Shown: positions 25,901 to 37,535, numbered from the stretch's first letter. The stretch is DNA of 64,000 nucleotides from Liolophura sinensis (GCF_032854445.1 NC_088297.1:20531127-20595126); one strand, 5' to 3'. Numbers and translations are program-made. The notes: generated from the sequence alone by a model not told the origin.

Positions 25901-28900
25901 GATGGTCGTGGATTTCCCCCGGGCGCTGCCCGGTTTCCTCCCACCATAATGCTGGCTGCCATCGTATAAGTGAAATATTCTTAAGTACGGTGTAAAATAC
26001 GATTCAAATAATTAAATTTAAAAAAATGGAAAATAAAATGAAGGAACTAAAAACCGATGTGATATTTTGATTGTTTTTAACTATTTACATTAATTAATAA
26101 ATTAAGATTTAGATCTGTTGGTTAGGTGCTAGTATATACCGTTACTGGATGTGACGTGATAGAGAGTGTTTGTTGTGTAATGCTGTATCCAAACACCATT
26201 ATTAATATAGAGCTCACTGAATGCCATAGCTCGGAATCACACCATGTTGATACTGCGGAGCTAATTTCAATAATGACAGTAAATCACAAGAACAAACCTC
26301 ATGCATCCTTATTATTGGCGCAGAATCCAACCAAAAAACTTAATGCAAAATCCATTCCTGCACTTTGCGGTTCAACTCGGATTTCACTTGGGTAAAGCTT
26401 GAGTTTATTGACCTCCTTCACCGAAGATCTTTCATTTCCGGTCATTCGGGTTAGCATCATCTACGCGTCTGATTGGTGGAAATGACAGCGACCCAAAACA
26501 ACGTAGAAATAAATGTAAATAATTTATCTGGATTTTAGCCTGACATGATTCTCTAACGAGATTTGCCGGGATCCCGATCGAGCACTACAGCCATTCAACT
26601 CTGTTAAAGAGGTTCTGGTGTACGAGTAAGTCAAATGCTATATTCCGTCCTTCGTGTGGGTTGATCAATAGCAAAGTACGACGGTGTGACAATGGGAAGA
26701 GTCGGGTCGTTGGCAGAATTACAAGTATTGACCGTGTCCGTGCTTTGTGGCCGAATTCTGTTCGTCTGATATATTGCCTTCAGCTTGACATGTTGTCCAC
26801 GATCGAATTTCCCCGGACAATTTATTCGATCAGGCTTTAGTATATTACCAGTCTCTGGGTAAACAGGTATCCCTGATAAAGTCAGATGTAGGTAAACACA
26901 TTCACGACAAAGTGAACCGTAGGTAAATAGCAACACGCCGAAGTCAGCTATTGGTAACGGCCAAAGTGAGACATCAGACCCATCAAATAAGAAAGCGAGA
27001 GACAATCTGCGAAATAGGGCCATGTAAAATGTTACATTTTCACAATTTTAAGAAAATGGTTTGTATCTGTGATGCCTTCACGTAGGGACTCCATTTTAAC
27101 CTCGCTGACATGTTTATTCTTTGACCAAGGATTTTTTTTTTATGTTCATGATTTCAGTCATTTGGTATCATACCGTTCACTAAAGCTTTCAGACCATCAT
27201 TTTCCACAGATGTGACGACCAAAGTTATTTTGGTCGCATTGAGTAGGTTCGTTATCGATTTCATGAATCTAATATTAAGCAAGCCGATTTCAAAAATAAC
27301 GGGAAACAAGAACTTCTTAGTAAAATAGAAAATTAAGTCGATATCCTTGCTGTTAGTAAATATAGCAACGGTGCCAGAAAGACACGGGTGTGTTCTCAAC
27401 ATAAGATGTATAGTCTACAAACGTCGTATGAAATAACAAGGTTTTACTCTGTCTAGCGTTGTCTTTAAATTCCCATGGAAAAAATAACAGTAATACTATC
27501 AACAGCACATGCGTATGCAACCGTTAGCTGACCTTCATTGCCAGAAAGGTATAAGACATTGTTCCCATATGATGCCCGCTGTATCGGAAGCCTTTTCCTG
27601 CGCCATGGGGTTGTGTCTCCAAGACGGACTGGTCATTGTTCTCTTGTTACAATAATGCCGAGAACTAGCCCACAAATAGTCATCGCAATGAGAGAATGTA
27701 ACAAGAGAACCACTTGGCCGGAATTATTTTCAAACAGTTGACTTGATTTGGCGTTAGGTGTGTATTTTTCAATTCTTGAAATCAACCATTTTGTCTAGTA
27801 TTTCTATACAAATATTTCGCCAGAACGTCGAGCGTTTTCAACGTCTTCCGACGTAGAGCTCACTGAATGCCATTCACAACACTCTGTTGATTCCGACGGA
27901 GGTAGCTTTGTTTATTTATCAACGTTCACACCGTGTCTTGGCAGTTTACTGTTCCCAGGAAAACCGTTTGACGTGGAGGTAGTATACGCACGACGCCGCG
28001 GCCCGCTAAAGTGGATTTCCGCTCGCTTGTTAGTCTGCGCCTCTAAAGCTTCACAACACGCTGTTGATTCATCTGACCGTAATTTGTACCGCGGTTTCGG
28101 CGTGAATATAGACCTTGCTAATTTCCACCGATCACTCTTCTCCATTATCACCCTCTTTTCGCTGGGATAATGACTGCTGATAAACGGATACTTTGCTGAT
28201 TTCTCCAGCAGAACTAAACCGTTTACCAGACGAATCTGAAATGCGCAGCCGCCTGTCGGATGAGAAGTGTCGCACGTATTTTTTTCTTCTAGCGCACTGA
28301 TTGGACAATAATACCAGTCGGAGCGGCAAGATGCACAAAAACACAATTCCGACACCGAAAAGCTATTAGAATTTATTCTTGGCAATTATCTATATGGGCC
28401 GCGTGCACACACATGTCCACCTCATAATTTGTTTACACATTTCGCTCTGCCAAGTCCGACTGTTTAAGACGTCAAGTGATCAATTAGCTCCTCTGCAGCA
28501 AATATCAAGGTGCGAAACGCTGATGGTGAGTCTTGACTGGGTGGCTGTTCAATTCGAGCAGGTGGCCAGTTTGATTTTGTTCTTTTTATTTTTTTGGGGG
28601 GGGGGGGATATTTTCCTTGTTTTTTTTTTTTGTTTTTGTTTTTTTTCGTCATTCTGATGCGTTTTGTTGTTTTGGGGTATTTGTTCATGTCACTACACCC
28701 TGTTATATGTGGGAGTCCAACGCCACCAATGCCTAAAGTGTTTCTGCTTTTGCCATTTATTGTAATTTTTTGTAGAGGCTAATAAACGGCAAAAACTGAA
28801 TGGCGGTCACCATGACCTTGATGAACTCTAGCAATCAAATGTGTGCTGATTACTGAGATTATTCCTTAATAAAGCAGGATTAGTTAAACGTTAATTAAGA

Positions 28901-31900
28901 TGGGCCAGCAATGAAGAGTTTAGGATGATCTTATTTTTGGCGGACCGATGCAACCCTTACTCCATCTGGACTTATCCTACCCCAAATGTGACGCCTATAT
29001 CTGATCGATACAATACCTGAAAAACACCTGGCTGACAAGCTGTGCTTTGACAACTCTAACGTCGGTCGTTCTTTTAATTTGGGACAGAAAGACCCTAAAA
29101 GCAACATTATAATATAAGAATGGCGGATGTTTTCACTCGAGACTGTAACGAGATAATACGTGAATGTAGTTTTCTGTAATCTGATCGTATCCCGGGAACA
29201 GGGAAATTTTCTGCTAAAGTATGTCAAGCCTACCTTAAGCCTACTTCAAGCCCATGCCCTTCACTAATGAGATCTCACTTGTCTTCCACCGGTGACGTGA
29301 GAAAGTCCTTAAGTAGGTGGCCAAAAGTCGATGATCTTGTTCACCCTTTTCAGGCCATTTTGTTCTTCATAAAATTCACCGTTATGGTAAATAAAAATTA
29401 ACCAATCAATCAGTGAATTAATCGAGTGAGATTGCTTGTTATAAACTCTCTCTTCTGGGCTGTTCAGGGCATGTGGTACTTCGTTTTAGTCAATCCTGTG
29501 CTCAAAATTCGATTGGACTAGTCTGATTGATTCAGAACAGTAATGTAAAGGGACCAGAAATAATCAAACCATCGCCGTGATGGTTGATTTTGGGGCTCGG
29601 GGCAATTTCCACAAATTTGTAGAACACCGACGTCCGATTCTTAGCCTTCGGAAATGATGCACTTGTTGGCTTGGTTTTTGTTTGCTTTGTAAACCACGGG
29701 TTAGATCTCGAGCTCGTCGTTGTCCACGGTTGATTTCATTAGTTAGTACGTATATACCTCTGTTCACGCCTCCAATGACAAAAGAGTTCCTTCTTCCCGG
29801 CGACGTGCTGGTACCAGTAAGTTCACATGTCGAGCCTGAACTTTAGAATCTTAGCCAAGAACACAAAATTAATCATGAATCGATTAGATTGTTTCTTCGC
29901 ATGGTTGGGTGACTAGGACCAGATATTTGCAGACCAGGGCAAAGTAAGGACTAGATTCATTTGTTTAAGAGGCTCGGCTGTTGCGGACGCTCGTCCCAGA
30001 ATGGAGATGAATGGTGTAGCGGGTTTTTCCAGGAGGAGGTTTGGCGATTTCCGACCTCGTCCTGTCTCATTAAAACGGAACGTGCTTCAGAACCTTCATC
30101 AGCGGTTACTCGCCCACTCTTACCCGTGACTTTTAATCAGTTCGCCACGTTATCGAGTTACCTTCCAAGTTCGGATATATCGAGCTAGGCAAATTACCAA
30201 CCTTACCGACGCCATATTGAGTTTCACGGTGGCATTCCTGATCACTCAGTGGCCTGCTGTAAAGTTTCATTGGCCTCTCTAACACCTGATCTCAATCTCT
30301 CGTAGTTCACCATGTTTTTTTTTACGTTTGGATTTTACAAAATATATGAGAATTTGTTATAAATTCGGTTGCACTTTTGGAATAGCTAAATTCCCGATGG
30401 GATAGTTACCTGCTGTTACACGATTTGCAGGCTTGCTTTGTTTGAACATCAGTTTGAAGTTGAAGTGATGAACGGAAAGTGCGGAGTATTAAAACAGATT
30501 TTTTTTTTTTTTTTTTTGGTTTTTTTTGGGGGGTTTTTTTTTTGTTTGCTTTTTGGGGTTTTTTTTAGCGAGTTGTCGATATTCAACTGCCAATACAATT
30601 AGTCATATTCGCTACCAAAATTGCCTTTAGTCAGTGATACGTAACTACCCAAGCTCTCGGCATCCATATGTTCGAGATTCATATTCTTGCAAAGAAAATG
30701 AAGTTAGAACCCTTTTTCTGTTAAGCATTGACTAAAATCAATTTTTGTAGCAGGTATGATTTTACAGACAGGTGAATATAGGCGACTTGTTAAATGAAAT
30801 AGCCTGCAGTTTAGATACTCACAACGCATTATCGTTGGTCATCTAAAGACTGGATACAGCGCTTTGTTTATTCGATTAACAGGGTCAGGCGACAAATATT
30901 TTACTTAGATTGAAGATTAAATTTGTACACATGTATGTATCGTAAATCATCAGACATAAAGACTATGACGGTGAAAGAAAATTTCAAGAAAAGGATGCTT
31001 CGACAAATTGTAAACGGGGCCGTAATTATGGACTTAAATCAGAAGATTTACAACGTACCTGGCATGGCGCTGTTGTTTACGTTTGGCTCCTTCCGCCCAT
31101 CAATCCGACATATAAATGGGTACGTTTTTAAATGAGTAAATGAATTCGATTAGCCATTTCGCCTTGAAGTGGAGCGGTTTGTCAGGTATAAGGTCTGTGG
31201 TTTCCTCTGGGCACTAAGGTTTCCTCCGGGCACTCCCCTCTTATAAACTTGACCTTTGCCCTGAGTGAAAATTCTTGAGCATCGATCAGTAAATCAATCG
31301 ATCGATTAGCCAATTAACCATTGATTACTGTCGTTTCAGAACTGAGCCAAGCGTTCAGCCACTTTGACAAGAACCACGATGGCAAAATCTCCAGCGACGA
31401 GTTGGCAAGCGTTATCAAAATACTGCGATTTAACATCTCTGAATCAGAAGTGGAAGAAATGATCAGAATAGTGGATAAAAACGGTGAGTATCGATATATG
31501 GTTACAGTCGTCGATAAAAGGTGATTATGGAGAAATGATCACAATAGTGGATAAAAACGGTGAGTATCGATATATGGTTGCAGTCGTCGATAAAAGATGA
31601 TTATGGAGAAATGATCACAATAGCTGATAACGACGGTAAGTACAAGGAAATGATTACTATATTGGATAAAAACGGTGAGTATTCAGAAATGATTGTAATC
31701 GATGAAAAAACGGTGAGTATCCAGAAATGATTGCCATTGTTGATAAAACCGTGAGTATCCAGAAATAATTGCAATCGTTGATAAAACCGTGAGTATCCAG
31801 AAATGACTGCAATCGTTAATGAAACCGTGAGTACCGGAACATGATAAAGATATATTGGATAGAGGAAGTAATTGGGGAAAAACAAACCCGTTATCGGCTG

Positions 31901-34220
31901 ATTAAAATATTCCTTTAATGTTCAGCCTATTTATTCCTGTAATATTCAACTTATCGCGTTGAGTTCAAGCCCAGGGTCCAGTTTCACGAAGCTCTCTTAA
32001 CGTTACGAGCTAGCAACTGCAATGACGATGTAATGCGTACAGTACAAGGCCAGCTTGCACAAAGCCCTCTTAACATTACTTAGCACGTAACTACCATGGC
32101 AACCAGGACTGTAGGCATTACGTCGCCATTTAAATTACGTGCTCTTAACGTTAAGAGAGCTTCGAACAAGTGGACCCTGTTTGACAAGGTAGATAAGTGA
32201 ACGTAACGTTCAGAGTGCTTCGTGAAACCGTGCCCAGCCCTTGCTTGCTTCCTCTCCGATCGTACGTGGGAAGGTCTCCCAGTAGGATGCGGATGGTCGT
32301 GAGTTTCCCTGAGGCCCTACCTGGTTTCCTCCCAGCATAATGCTGGTAACCGTCCATAAGTGAAATATTTAGAAGTATGGCGTAATACACCCATCAAATA
32401 AATAAATAGATAAAGCCTACATTTTAGACATCCGTTTTAGATTCTCAAAGGCTCTAAAGGGTAGTGTTTTTGGCTTTTTCCTATGTTTTGCATGCTATGG
32501 TTCTTCCAATCACTATCAGGTCACGGCTTGAGACACTCCTAAATATGTCCAACCGCTAGTCACGTTTGCCTTGCTTCTTTTCAGAAAATGGCTTTGTTGA
32601 CTACGACGAATATTTAAGCCTGATGCGAAGGTTTTCCAAAAACACACCCAACCGAGACGTGGACGAAAAGACGCTGGAAGCGTTCCGGGTGTTCGATCTG
32701 GATGGGAACGGATTCATCGATCGACAAGAGCTACAATGTGTCATGAAGACTCTGGGCGAAAACCTCTCTGAAGATGACGTCAAAGAGATGTTCTCAGAGG
32801 CCGATTTAAACGGCGACGGCAAAATAGACTATAAAGGTATATATATATGCTGACAATTGCGATATGCAGTTTTAGCATCTATATAATTTCATTTTAACGT
32901 TTAAGACAATTACATTTTGGTAGATCGTTTCTATTGAAGCCACTTGTCCAATTATCCAACACCTTAGTAAAGCTCAGCAGTAAATTTTTATGTACTTCTA
33001 AATTTATTGAATAAATTATTGCAATTTTTGGAATTGATCTTCCATGACATACACCGGCCCCGATAGCACAGTTGGTAGAGCGTCTAACATGTTTACATGC
33101 ACTCTAAGGATTCCTTCGTCGTCATATGTCTGAAAAATTGTATAATACGACGTTAAACCCCAAGCACTCACTCACTCATTCCATGGCATACAGTGGATCT
33201 ACCATAAGTACTATTGGTTATCTATATGAGGTTTTTATTTTATTTTCTGACGAGTTCGAATCCATTTCTAGCTTGGATTCGCCCAGCCATAAACTCTCAC
33301 AAATGTGGTATTTAAAATTTCAGTGATATGAACCATAGTGCTGGCCGAGCGCTCTTCCGTGTCTCACTCAAAACCAATAAACCTTAACCCGTGAAGCTGT
33401 TATAGCTAAGCTGTAGTCTTACCTCAGGGATTTAACGAGTGTGTGGAGAGCTCTGCTGTGTTCTTATGACCCTGGAACGAAGACTACGAAGCTGTCAGAA
33501 TCAAGTCAAACTTAGGCTTAACTTAGGCAAAATTAGATACGGCGCAATACTTGGCTTTACCTTCGGGTATGTTTACTTCAATATTGAGAGTCGTTTCACT
33601 CCTTCACGACAAGAGTTTAAGTTCAAATGTAAGTTCATGAATAATGTCGAAAGTTGAGGCAAGTAAAATTGTTTTCTTGCAATACGTTGACCGTTTGCCC
33701 GCGACATAGCAAAGTCAGAATTAAACAATAGATTACACAGCTTATGTCCGAGTCGCTGTAGATGGGGAAAGGTTCTTTCTTCCTGTGCGGTTATACATGG
33801 GAAGCTCTACTGCAACCTGCGGATGGTCGTGAGTTTCCCCCCGGGCCTAGCTAGGTTTCCTCCCACCGTAATACTGGTCGCTGTCGCATAAGTGAATTAC
33901 TCTTGAGTATGGCATAAAACACTAGCCAAATAAATAAACAGATCGTCAATTAGATCTGTGGCGTGTGAACCATGAACTTGACCACCGTCATTAACACAAA
34001 AGGATAATTGCTCAAAAGTGTTTTAAAATCCAAGTCAGGCTTTGTATCTTAATACAATTGTTGGCCTAATACAAAACAAATGGGACCAAACCTAATACCG
34101 AGCTTATTAATACACTTTCGAATAAATGGAACCTGGAACTAAATAAGTAAATAAATGGTACATTTCTCCATTCTCCTTTTATTTGCAGAGTTTTCTCGAT
34201 TAATCTCCCACTTGTCATAA
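22922..34220 (+). CDS. calmodulin-like four-EF-hand protein (five exons)
   Basis: Exons 22922-22963, 24085-24223, 31340-31483, 32585-32836 and 34189-34220, all GT-AG, with phases 0, 1, 1, 1 matching throughout; about 202 residues ending in TAA. The first 60 residues are basic and Ser-rich. Four EF-hands follow with canonical loops: DKNHDGKISSDE, DKNENGFVDYDE, DLDGNGFIDRQE and DLNGDGKIDYKE, with D at position 1, G at 6 and E at 12 in each. EF-hand proteins of this layout are cytosolic calcium sensors, so it probably binds four Ca2+; any target is unknown. It is longer than calmodulin (about 149 aa) because of the N-terminal extension and diverged linkers. It is convergent with the minus-strand ankyrin/EF-hand gene, which has the same intron phases. 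The first exon is the least certain. A possible poly(A) signal AATAAA is at 35156-35161. Confidence 0.8.
23799..24026 (+). mobile_element. SINE-1 copy, 3' truncated, in intron 1 of the calmodulin-like gene
   Basis: Begins with the tRNA-like head: GACCGGCCCGGATAGCACAG, then A-box TTGGTAGAGCGTCC and B-box-like GGATCAATCC. It runs through the body (ACTTCCTCGCTTGGCGTTCA, GCTTACTTGCCTTCGGTAAG) and stops at TCAGTGATGCAGCAC, losing the conserved tail. Its end lies only 58 bases before exon 2. Confidence 0.9.
24085..24223 (+). CDS. calmodulin-like gene, exon 2 (Ser/Lys-rich N-terminal segment)
   Basis: Acceptor TTGTTGTTGCAG, donor TTAG/GTAAGAC; phase 0 in and phase 1 out. It encodes 46 residues: a lysine-rich start (SKSKNKKKQKD) and an acidic/serine part (SVSDIESFNSDMS). 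No known domain. The segment SVSDIESFNS resembles SLASLESYQS in the corresponding exon of the ankyrin/EF-hand gene. Confidence 0.72.
25118..25205 (+). mobile_element. tRNA-like SINE head fragment
   Basis: A-box-like GGGCTAATGGTTAGAGG and B-box-like GCAGGTTAAATCCC, spaced as in a tRNA-derived promoter. No true tRNA fold is evident, and a C-run follows directly. Confidence 0.45.
25837..26018 (+). mobile_element. SINE-2 copy (5' truncated)
   Basis: Starts in GTCCAGCTCATGCTGGCTTC, continues through the CCTGCGGATGGTCGTGG core and CCACCATAATGCTGGCTGCC, and ends in TAAGTGAAATATTCTTAAG and an AAATAATTAAAT tail. Confidence 0.9.
31340..31483 (+). CDS. calmodulin-like gene, exon 3 (EF-hand 1 and start of EF-hand 2)
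   Basis: Acceptor GTCGTTTCAG, donor AACG/GTGAGTATCG; phase 1 on both sides. Encodes LSQAFSHFDKNHDGKISSDE (helix E and loop of EF-hand 1), its F helix, and the E helix of EF-hand 2 up to VDKN. The intron splits the second loop after its third residue; the glutamate codon is completed by exon 4. Its 3' end together with the donor has been tandemly amplified in the following intron. Confidence 0.92.
31456..31850 (+). repeat. 38-bp tandem array made from the exon-3 end and its splice donor
   Basis: The unit is the last 28 bases of exon 3 (GAAATGATCAGAATAGTGGA, then TAAAAACG) plus the first 10 intron bases (GTGAGTATCC type). Besides the genuine donor at 31484, donor-like GTGAGT or GTAAGT sites begin at 31560, 31636, 31675, 31713, 31751, 31789 and 31827: spacings of 76, 76, 39, 38, 38, 38 and 38. 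The two 76-bp steps contain a further diverged unit. About ten units in all. The exon-proximal units are the most exon-like and the distal ones the most diverged. Confidence 0.93.
31974..32177. mobile_element. MITE-like element with terminal inverted repeats
   Basis: The left end GGGTCCAGTTTCACGAAGCT, then CTCTTAACGTTA, is matched by the reverse complement of the right end (TAACGTTAAGAGAGCTTCGA, then ACAAGTGGACCC). A further partial end with the same motif (GTGCTTCGTGAAACCGTGCC) lies at 32215-32235. No transposase is present and no target duplication is clear. Confidence 0.65.
32241..32412 (+). mobile_element. SINE-2 copy (5' truncated)
   Basis: CGTACGTGGGAAGGTCTCCC, then GATGCGGATGGTCGTGAG and CCCAGCATAATGCTGG, ending CCATCAAATAAATAAATAG. 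Lies in intron 3 of the calmodulin-like gene. Confidence 0.88.
32585..32836 (+). CDS. calmodulin-like gene, exon 4 (rest of EF-hand 2, EF-hands 3 and 4)
   Basis: Acceptor CTTCTTTTCAG, donor AAAG/GTATATAT; phase 1 on both sides. Completes the second loop (ENGFVDYDEY), carries a 25-residue linker, then EF-hand 3 (DLDGNGFIDRQE) and EF-hand 4 up to DLNGDGKIDYK. The intron falls just before the position-12 glutamate of loop 4, which exon 5 supplies. Confidence 0.93.
33053..33179 (+). mobile_element. SINE-1 copy with large internal deletion and target-site duplication
   Basis: The head ACCGGCCCCGATAGCACAGT, then TGGTAGAGCGTC, is fused directly to the tail (CTAAGGATTCCTTCGTCGTC, then CGTTAAACCCCAAGCACTCA). 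It is flanked by TCCATGACATAC (33041-33052) and TCCATGGCATAC (33180-33191), a 12-bp duplication with one mismatch. Lies in intron 4 of the calmodulin-like gene. Confidence 0.88.
33780..33944 (+). mobile_element. SINE-2 copy (5' truncated)
   Basis: GCAACCTGCGGATGGTCGTG, then TTTCCTCCCACCGTAATACT and TAAGTGAATTACTCTTGAGT, ending CAAATAAATAAACAG. Lies in intron 4 of the calmodulin-like gene. Confidence 0.88.
34189..34220 (+). CDS. calmodulin-like gene, terminal exon 5
   Basis: Acceptor CTTTTATTTGCAG in phase 1. It supplies the position-12 glutamate of EF-hand 4 and then FSRLISHLS and TAA, a short terminal helix as in calmodulins. The ankyrin/EF-hand gene ends with an equivalent short exon (FEKLFENLKPSLP) at the same intron position, which supports both models. 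Confidence 0.85.
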
Positions 34221-36038
34221 AACAACTCGAGCCTTCTAGACGAAAGAAAATAACCCTTGACCTTTAGAGAGAACAGCACAGAATGCTCTTGTTATTGATG
34301 TTGGAGATCACCCGAAGGTTGTAAACGTTTTTTTTCCGGGGAGAGATATCGGGGGGACTTCGGCAACAAAGGGAGATAATCGTGGAGAGGTGAGACAACC
34401 TGTGATTGCTCACGGATGTCGTGTGTCATCGTTGTGAGATAGGAACGTCTTTTTTCTATGTGATAAACAGTTTCTACGTTACAACCTGGCTCCTGCACCA
34501 ATGGTATAACTGTGATCCAATCTCTATTTGGACGGATGGGACTCTCTATTAGCGACCGGATGTGATGCTGTTCTGCATTATTTTCTGTAATGCGGAGGGA
34601 CTTAGAGGGAGTTCTCCGGCCCTCCCTTGGGCAGATCTCTCCATTCAGTATTACATATTCCTACGCCTGAGCGAAAGCGGTAGCAGAACTCACCATTCCC
34701 GCCATGCACATGTTCTGAAGCTGGGGACTTAGACAGATCACGGTACGGCTGGTTTCTCGTGAGATGTTGAAGGATGAATGCTCCCGCGCTGAGGATGCCG
34801 GTTATACATATATATCGGTCACTCCTGAATGACATTATGAGAGGATCTCGTCAGACCGGCGTGATTCTCGTGGACACATTCCTTAGGTCGCTGTGACTGA
34901 TGTCAAACGACGGCAGAGAAAAATTAAAAAAAAAAACTGTGTCTTTCAATTCAATTCAACTTGATCTAAGGCGTATGTCAGGTTACCAATTATTCGCACA
35001 TTGTTCTATGTTTTCTGCAGACAGCGTAATGAGGTTGCAAAGGGCTAAAATCAGTCAGCCACATGTTTTACACTACTGTCATTATCGAATTACTAACAGC
35101 ACTGGAGATTGGAAACATGCTCCCTAAAATCTTAAGAATTTCTTTATAATATTATAATAAAGCGATCAATAGTCCTTCTGCACTCCATTAAAATGTCCAT
35201 AAATATGCAGAAATTTTTTTTTCTTAACTTAGTTTCACTAATCTTTTTTATCTTTCTTTATGGAATTTAATACTAATTTCTTGTTTGCAAATACCCTGGC
35301 AGCCAATTTTCTTTACACAACAAAATTTTCTCACTTTTTCCAGTGAAATTTCTCATTGTCATAGCATTGTGCTTATATCGAATCTGACCATTATGGTTTA
35401 TTTGATTTTGTATTTGTGTTTTCCTTGTAAATGTGATATTTGTTAGAGAATTGCACGAAAGCAGGAAATAGGCACGACGCAGCACATGTCAGTAGTGTAC
35501 AACTTCGATATTTGTCGTTACCATGACAACCAAAATTTCCGGACTGACTTCAGTTAGATTGATGATACTTTGAATTTATTAAAACATTTACAAAAACATG
35601 TTTAAAAAATATAGAAAATCAAAGCAATGTGAATTTAAGCAAAAACTTTGTCGCTACGCATGCGCCTTAATCACGCTTATCAAAATAATGTTCGTTTGTG
35701 TCAGTGTGTTTGTTGACATTTTTATTGTTCGTTGAAGATCAAGTAATTTTTGTATTATGAGAAATTTTTTCTATGCCACACTCATCTTTTTGTACACGTT
35801 GGACACTGTTAAAAAGGATAAAAAAAAGGTTCGAGCAAAGCCTTTATGCACTTTTCTGACTACATTTGTTAGTATATGTACACTGTAAGAATTGAAATAT
35901 AGTTAATGGTTTATTCGGCTTGTTTGTTCGAGTTCTACTGTATTTACAGTGTAATTATATAAATGTCATCAAGGTAAAACTCCTGGGTATAGCTGTCGTT
36001 GCTTCTGGGGGTGGGGTCTGCGTGACCTGTAGTGGTTA

Positions 36039-36957
36039 GTGTGCCAGCACGGCGCAATGATCCATGAGCTTCTCACAAGTCCGGCTCATGCTAGCTTTCT
36101 CTGACGTGGGAAGGTCCTGCAGCAACCTCCGGATGATCATGGGTTTCCTCCAGGCTTTGTTTTTGGTGCCGTGGTGATAATAAGTTGTCAACGACGCTCG
36201 TGTGGGCGTGTGCACAGTCTTACTGCTCATGGCACCATGGTGACAAGCGGTCGACGACGCTCGTGTGGCCGTTTGACCAGTCTTACTGCTCGTGGCACTA
36301 TGGTGCCAATAAACGACCAACGATGCTCGTGTGGCCGTTTGCACAGTCTTATTGCTCGTGGCACCATGGTGACAACAAGCGGAAGACGACGCTTGTGTGA
36401 CCGTTTGCCCAGTCTTACCTCTCGTGGCGCCATGGTGACAACAAGCGGTCGACGACGCTCGTGTGGCTGTATACACAGTCTTACTGCTCATGGCACGATG
36501 GTGACGATAAGAGGTAGACGACGCTCGTGTGGCCGTTTGCCCAGTCTTACTGCTCGTGGCGCCATGCTGACAGTAAGCGATCGACGACGCTTGTGTGGGC
36601 GTTTACACAGTCTTACTGCTCGTGGCACCATGATGACAATAAGCGATCGACGACGCTCGTGTGGCCGTTTGCCCAGTCTTACTGCTCGTGGCACCATGGT
36701 GACAACAAGCGGTCAACGAAGCTCGTGTGGGCGTTTGCACAGTCTAGCCTTCGTTGAAAACCACTTGACTGTTTTCCTCCCATCTACTGTCTCTCCAGCC
36801 GTACGTGGAAATGTCCTGTAGCAACCTGCGGATGATCGTGGGTTTCCCCCGAGCTTTATTCGGTTTCCTCCTACCATAATGCTGTCTGCCGTCGTATAAG
36901 TGAAATATTCTTGAGTACCGTGTAAAGTACCAAAAAAATAAATAAAACAAATAAATC
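36039..36957 (+). mobile_element. SINE-2 composite carrying an internal 63-bp VNTR
   Basis: The left part is a tRNA-like SINE-2 head (GTGCCAGCACGGCGCAATGA, then CAAGTCCGGCTCATGC) with the start of the core. The tandem repeat follows. The right part is another SINE-2 core and tail (CAGCCGTACGTGGAAATGTC, then TACCATAATGCTGTCTGCCG, ending AAATAAATAAAAC). Either the VNTR expanded within one element or two elements flank it. Confidence 0.75.
36165..36745. repeat. 63-bp VNTR, about nine units
   Basis: Unit: GACGACGCTCGTGTGGCCGT, then TTGCCCAGTCTTACTGCTCG, then TGGCACCATGGTGACAA(T/C)AA plus GCG. Since 63 is 21 codons, long ORFs of 21-residue repeats open in several frames (36171-36821, plus, 216 aa; 36036-36491, minus, 151 aa). 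These are not genes. Related single units occur near 37230, 47600 and 61570. Confidence 0.93.
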
Positions 36958-37438
36958 CAAAATGGTGAGTATATCTGCATGTCAAATGTGAGAAAAGACA
37001 GCTTGTTCACTTATATTTGATTTACGTTTTATTCGAAACTGAAGAATGTTTCACCTGAACGTTTCACCTGAACGCTGTGAGGTAAGGGGAGTGGATCGTG
37101 GCTGAGTTGTTAAGAAGCCTCAAGGGGAGTGAATCGTGGCTGAGTTGTTAAGAAGCCTCTCTTTAAATCTCCAGGACACAGGAGATGAGTTTTCAGACTG
37201 GTCTTTGGAATCCCTCGCTTTGACTCTTCGTGGTGCTTTGCTCATGCAGGCCACTTGCACGTGCGTTGAAGACGTTCTCACGTGTAAAAGTTAGTTAGTA
37301 ACTTGCCAAATACCAATGGTTTATCCCGGGCACTCCGTTTTCTCCTACCAATCGTGTCAGTCAAATACTCTTGATTATGGCGTTAAACAATAATCAAATC
37401 ATTAAATGTATTAAATGCTATATATACCATATGCTTAT

Positions 37439-37535
37439 CCAGGGATCTGCCAGGTTTCATCCCACCATAATGCTGGCCGCCGCCGTATAAGTGAAATGTT
37501 CTGAAGTACGGCGTAAAACACAAAAATAAATGAGT
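37439..37535 (+). mobile_element. SINE-2 3' fragment
   Basis: CATCCCACCATAATGCTGGC, then CGCCGCCGTATAAGTGAAAT and GTACGGCGTAAAACAC. Confidence 0.85.

Larger units (their letters stand above)
24224..31339 (+). other. long intron 2 of the calmodulin-like gene (about 7.1 kb)
   Basis: Contains a SINE-2 fragment (25837-26018), a tRNA-like SINE head (25118-25205), short duplicated strings (GAGCTCACTGAATGCCAT at 26212 and 27856), and T/G low-complexity tracts (28584-28660 and 30499-30566). Antisense ORFs of 130 aa (26631-27023) and 157 aa (27912-28385) show no domains, and I do not call them genes. Confidence 0.6.

Noticed and set aside
26631-27023. 130-aa minus-strand ORF in the same intron
   Set aside because: No domain or family resemblance; length is within chance expectation for this many kilobases.
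27912-28385. 157-aa minus-strand ORF in the large intron of the calmodulin-like gene
   Set aside because: No recognisable domain, no TE signature, no splice support; the region holds short duplicated strings. Left uncalled rather than declared absent.
31175-31310. Possible further SINE family (GGTTTACTCCGGGCACT-type strings at 25.4, 31.2, 37.3, 47.7, 49.7 and 60.0 kb)
   Set aside because: The strings recur but ends and a promoter head could not be defined, so no family is called.
36171-36821. 216-aa plus-strand ORF, the longest in the window
   Set aside because: It is the translation of a 63-bp VNTR; equally long ORFs exist in other frames and on the other strand, as expected when the unit is a multiple of three.
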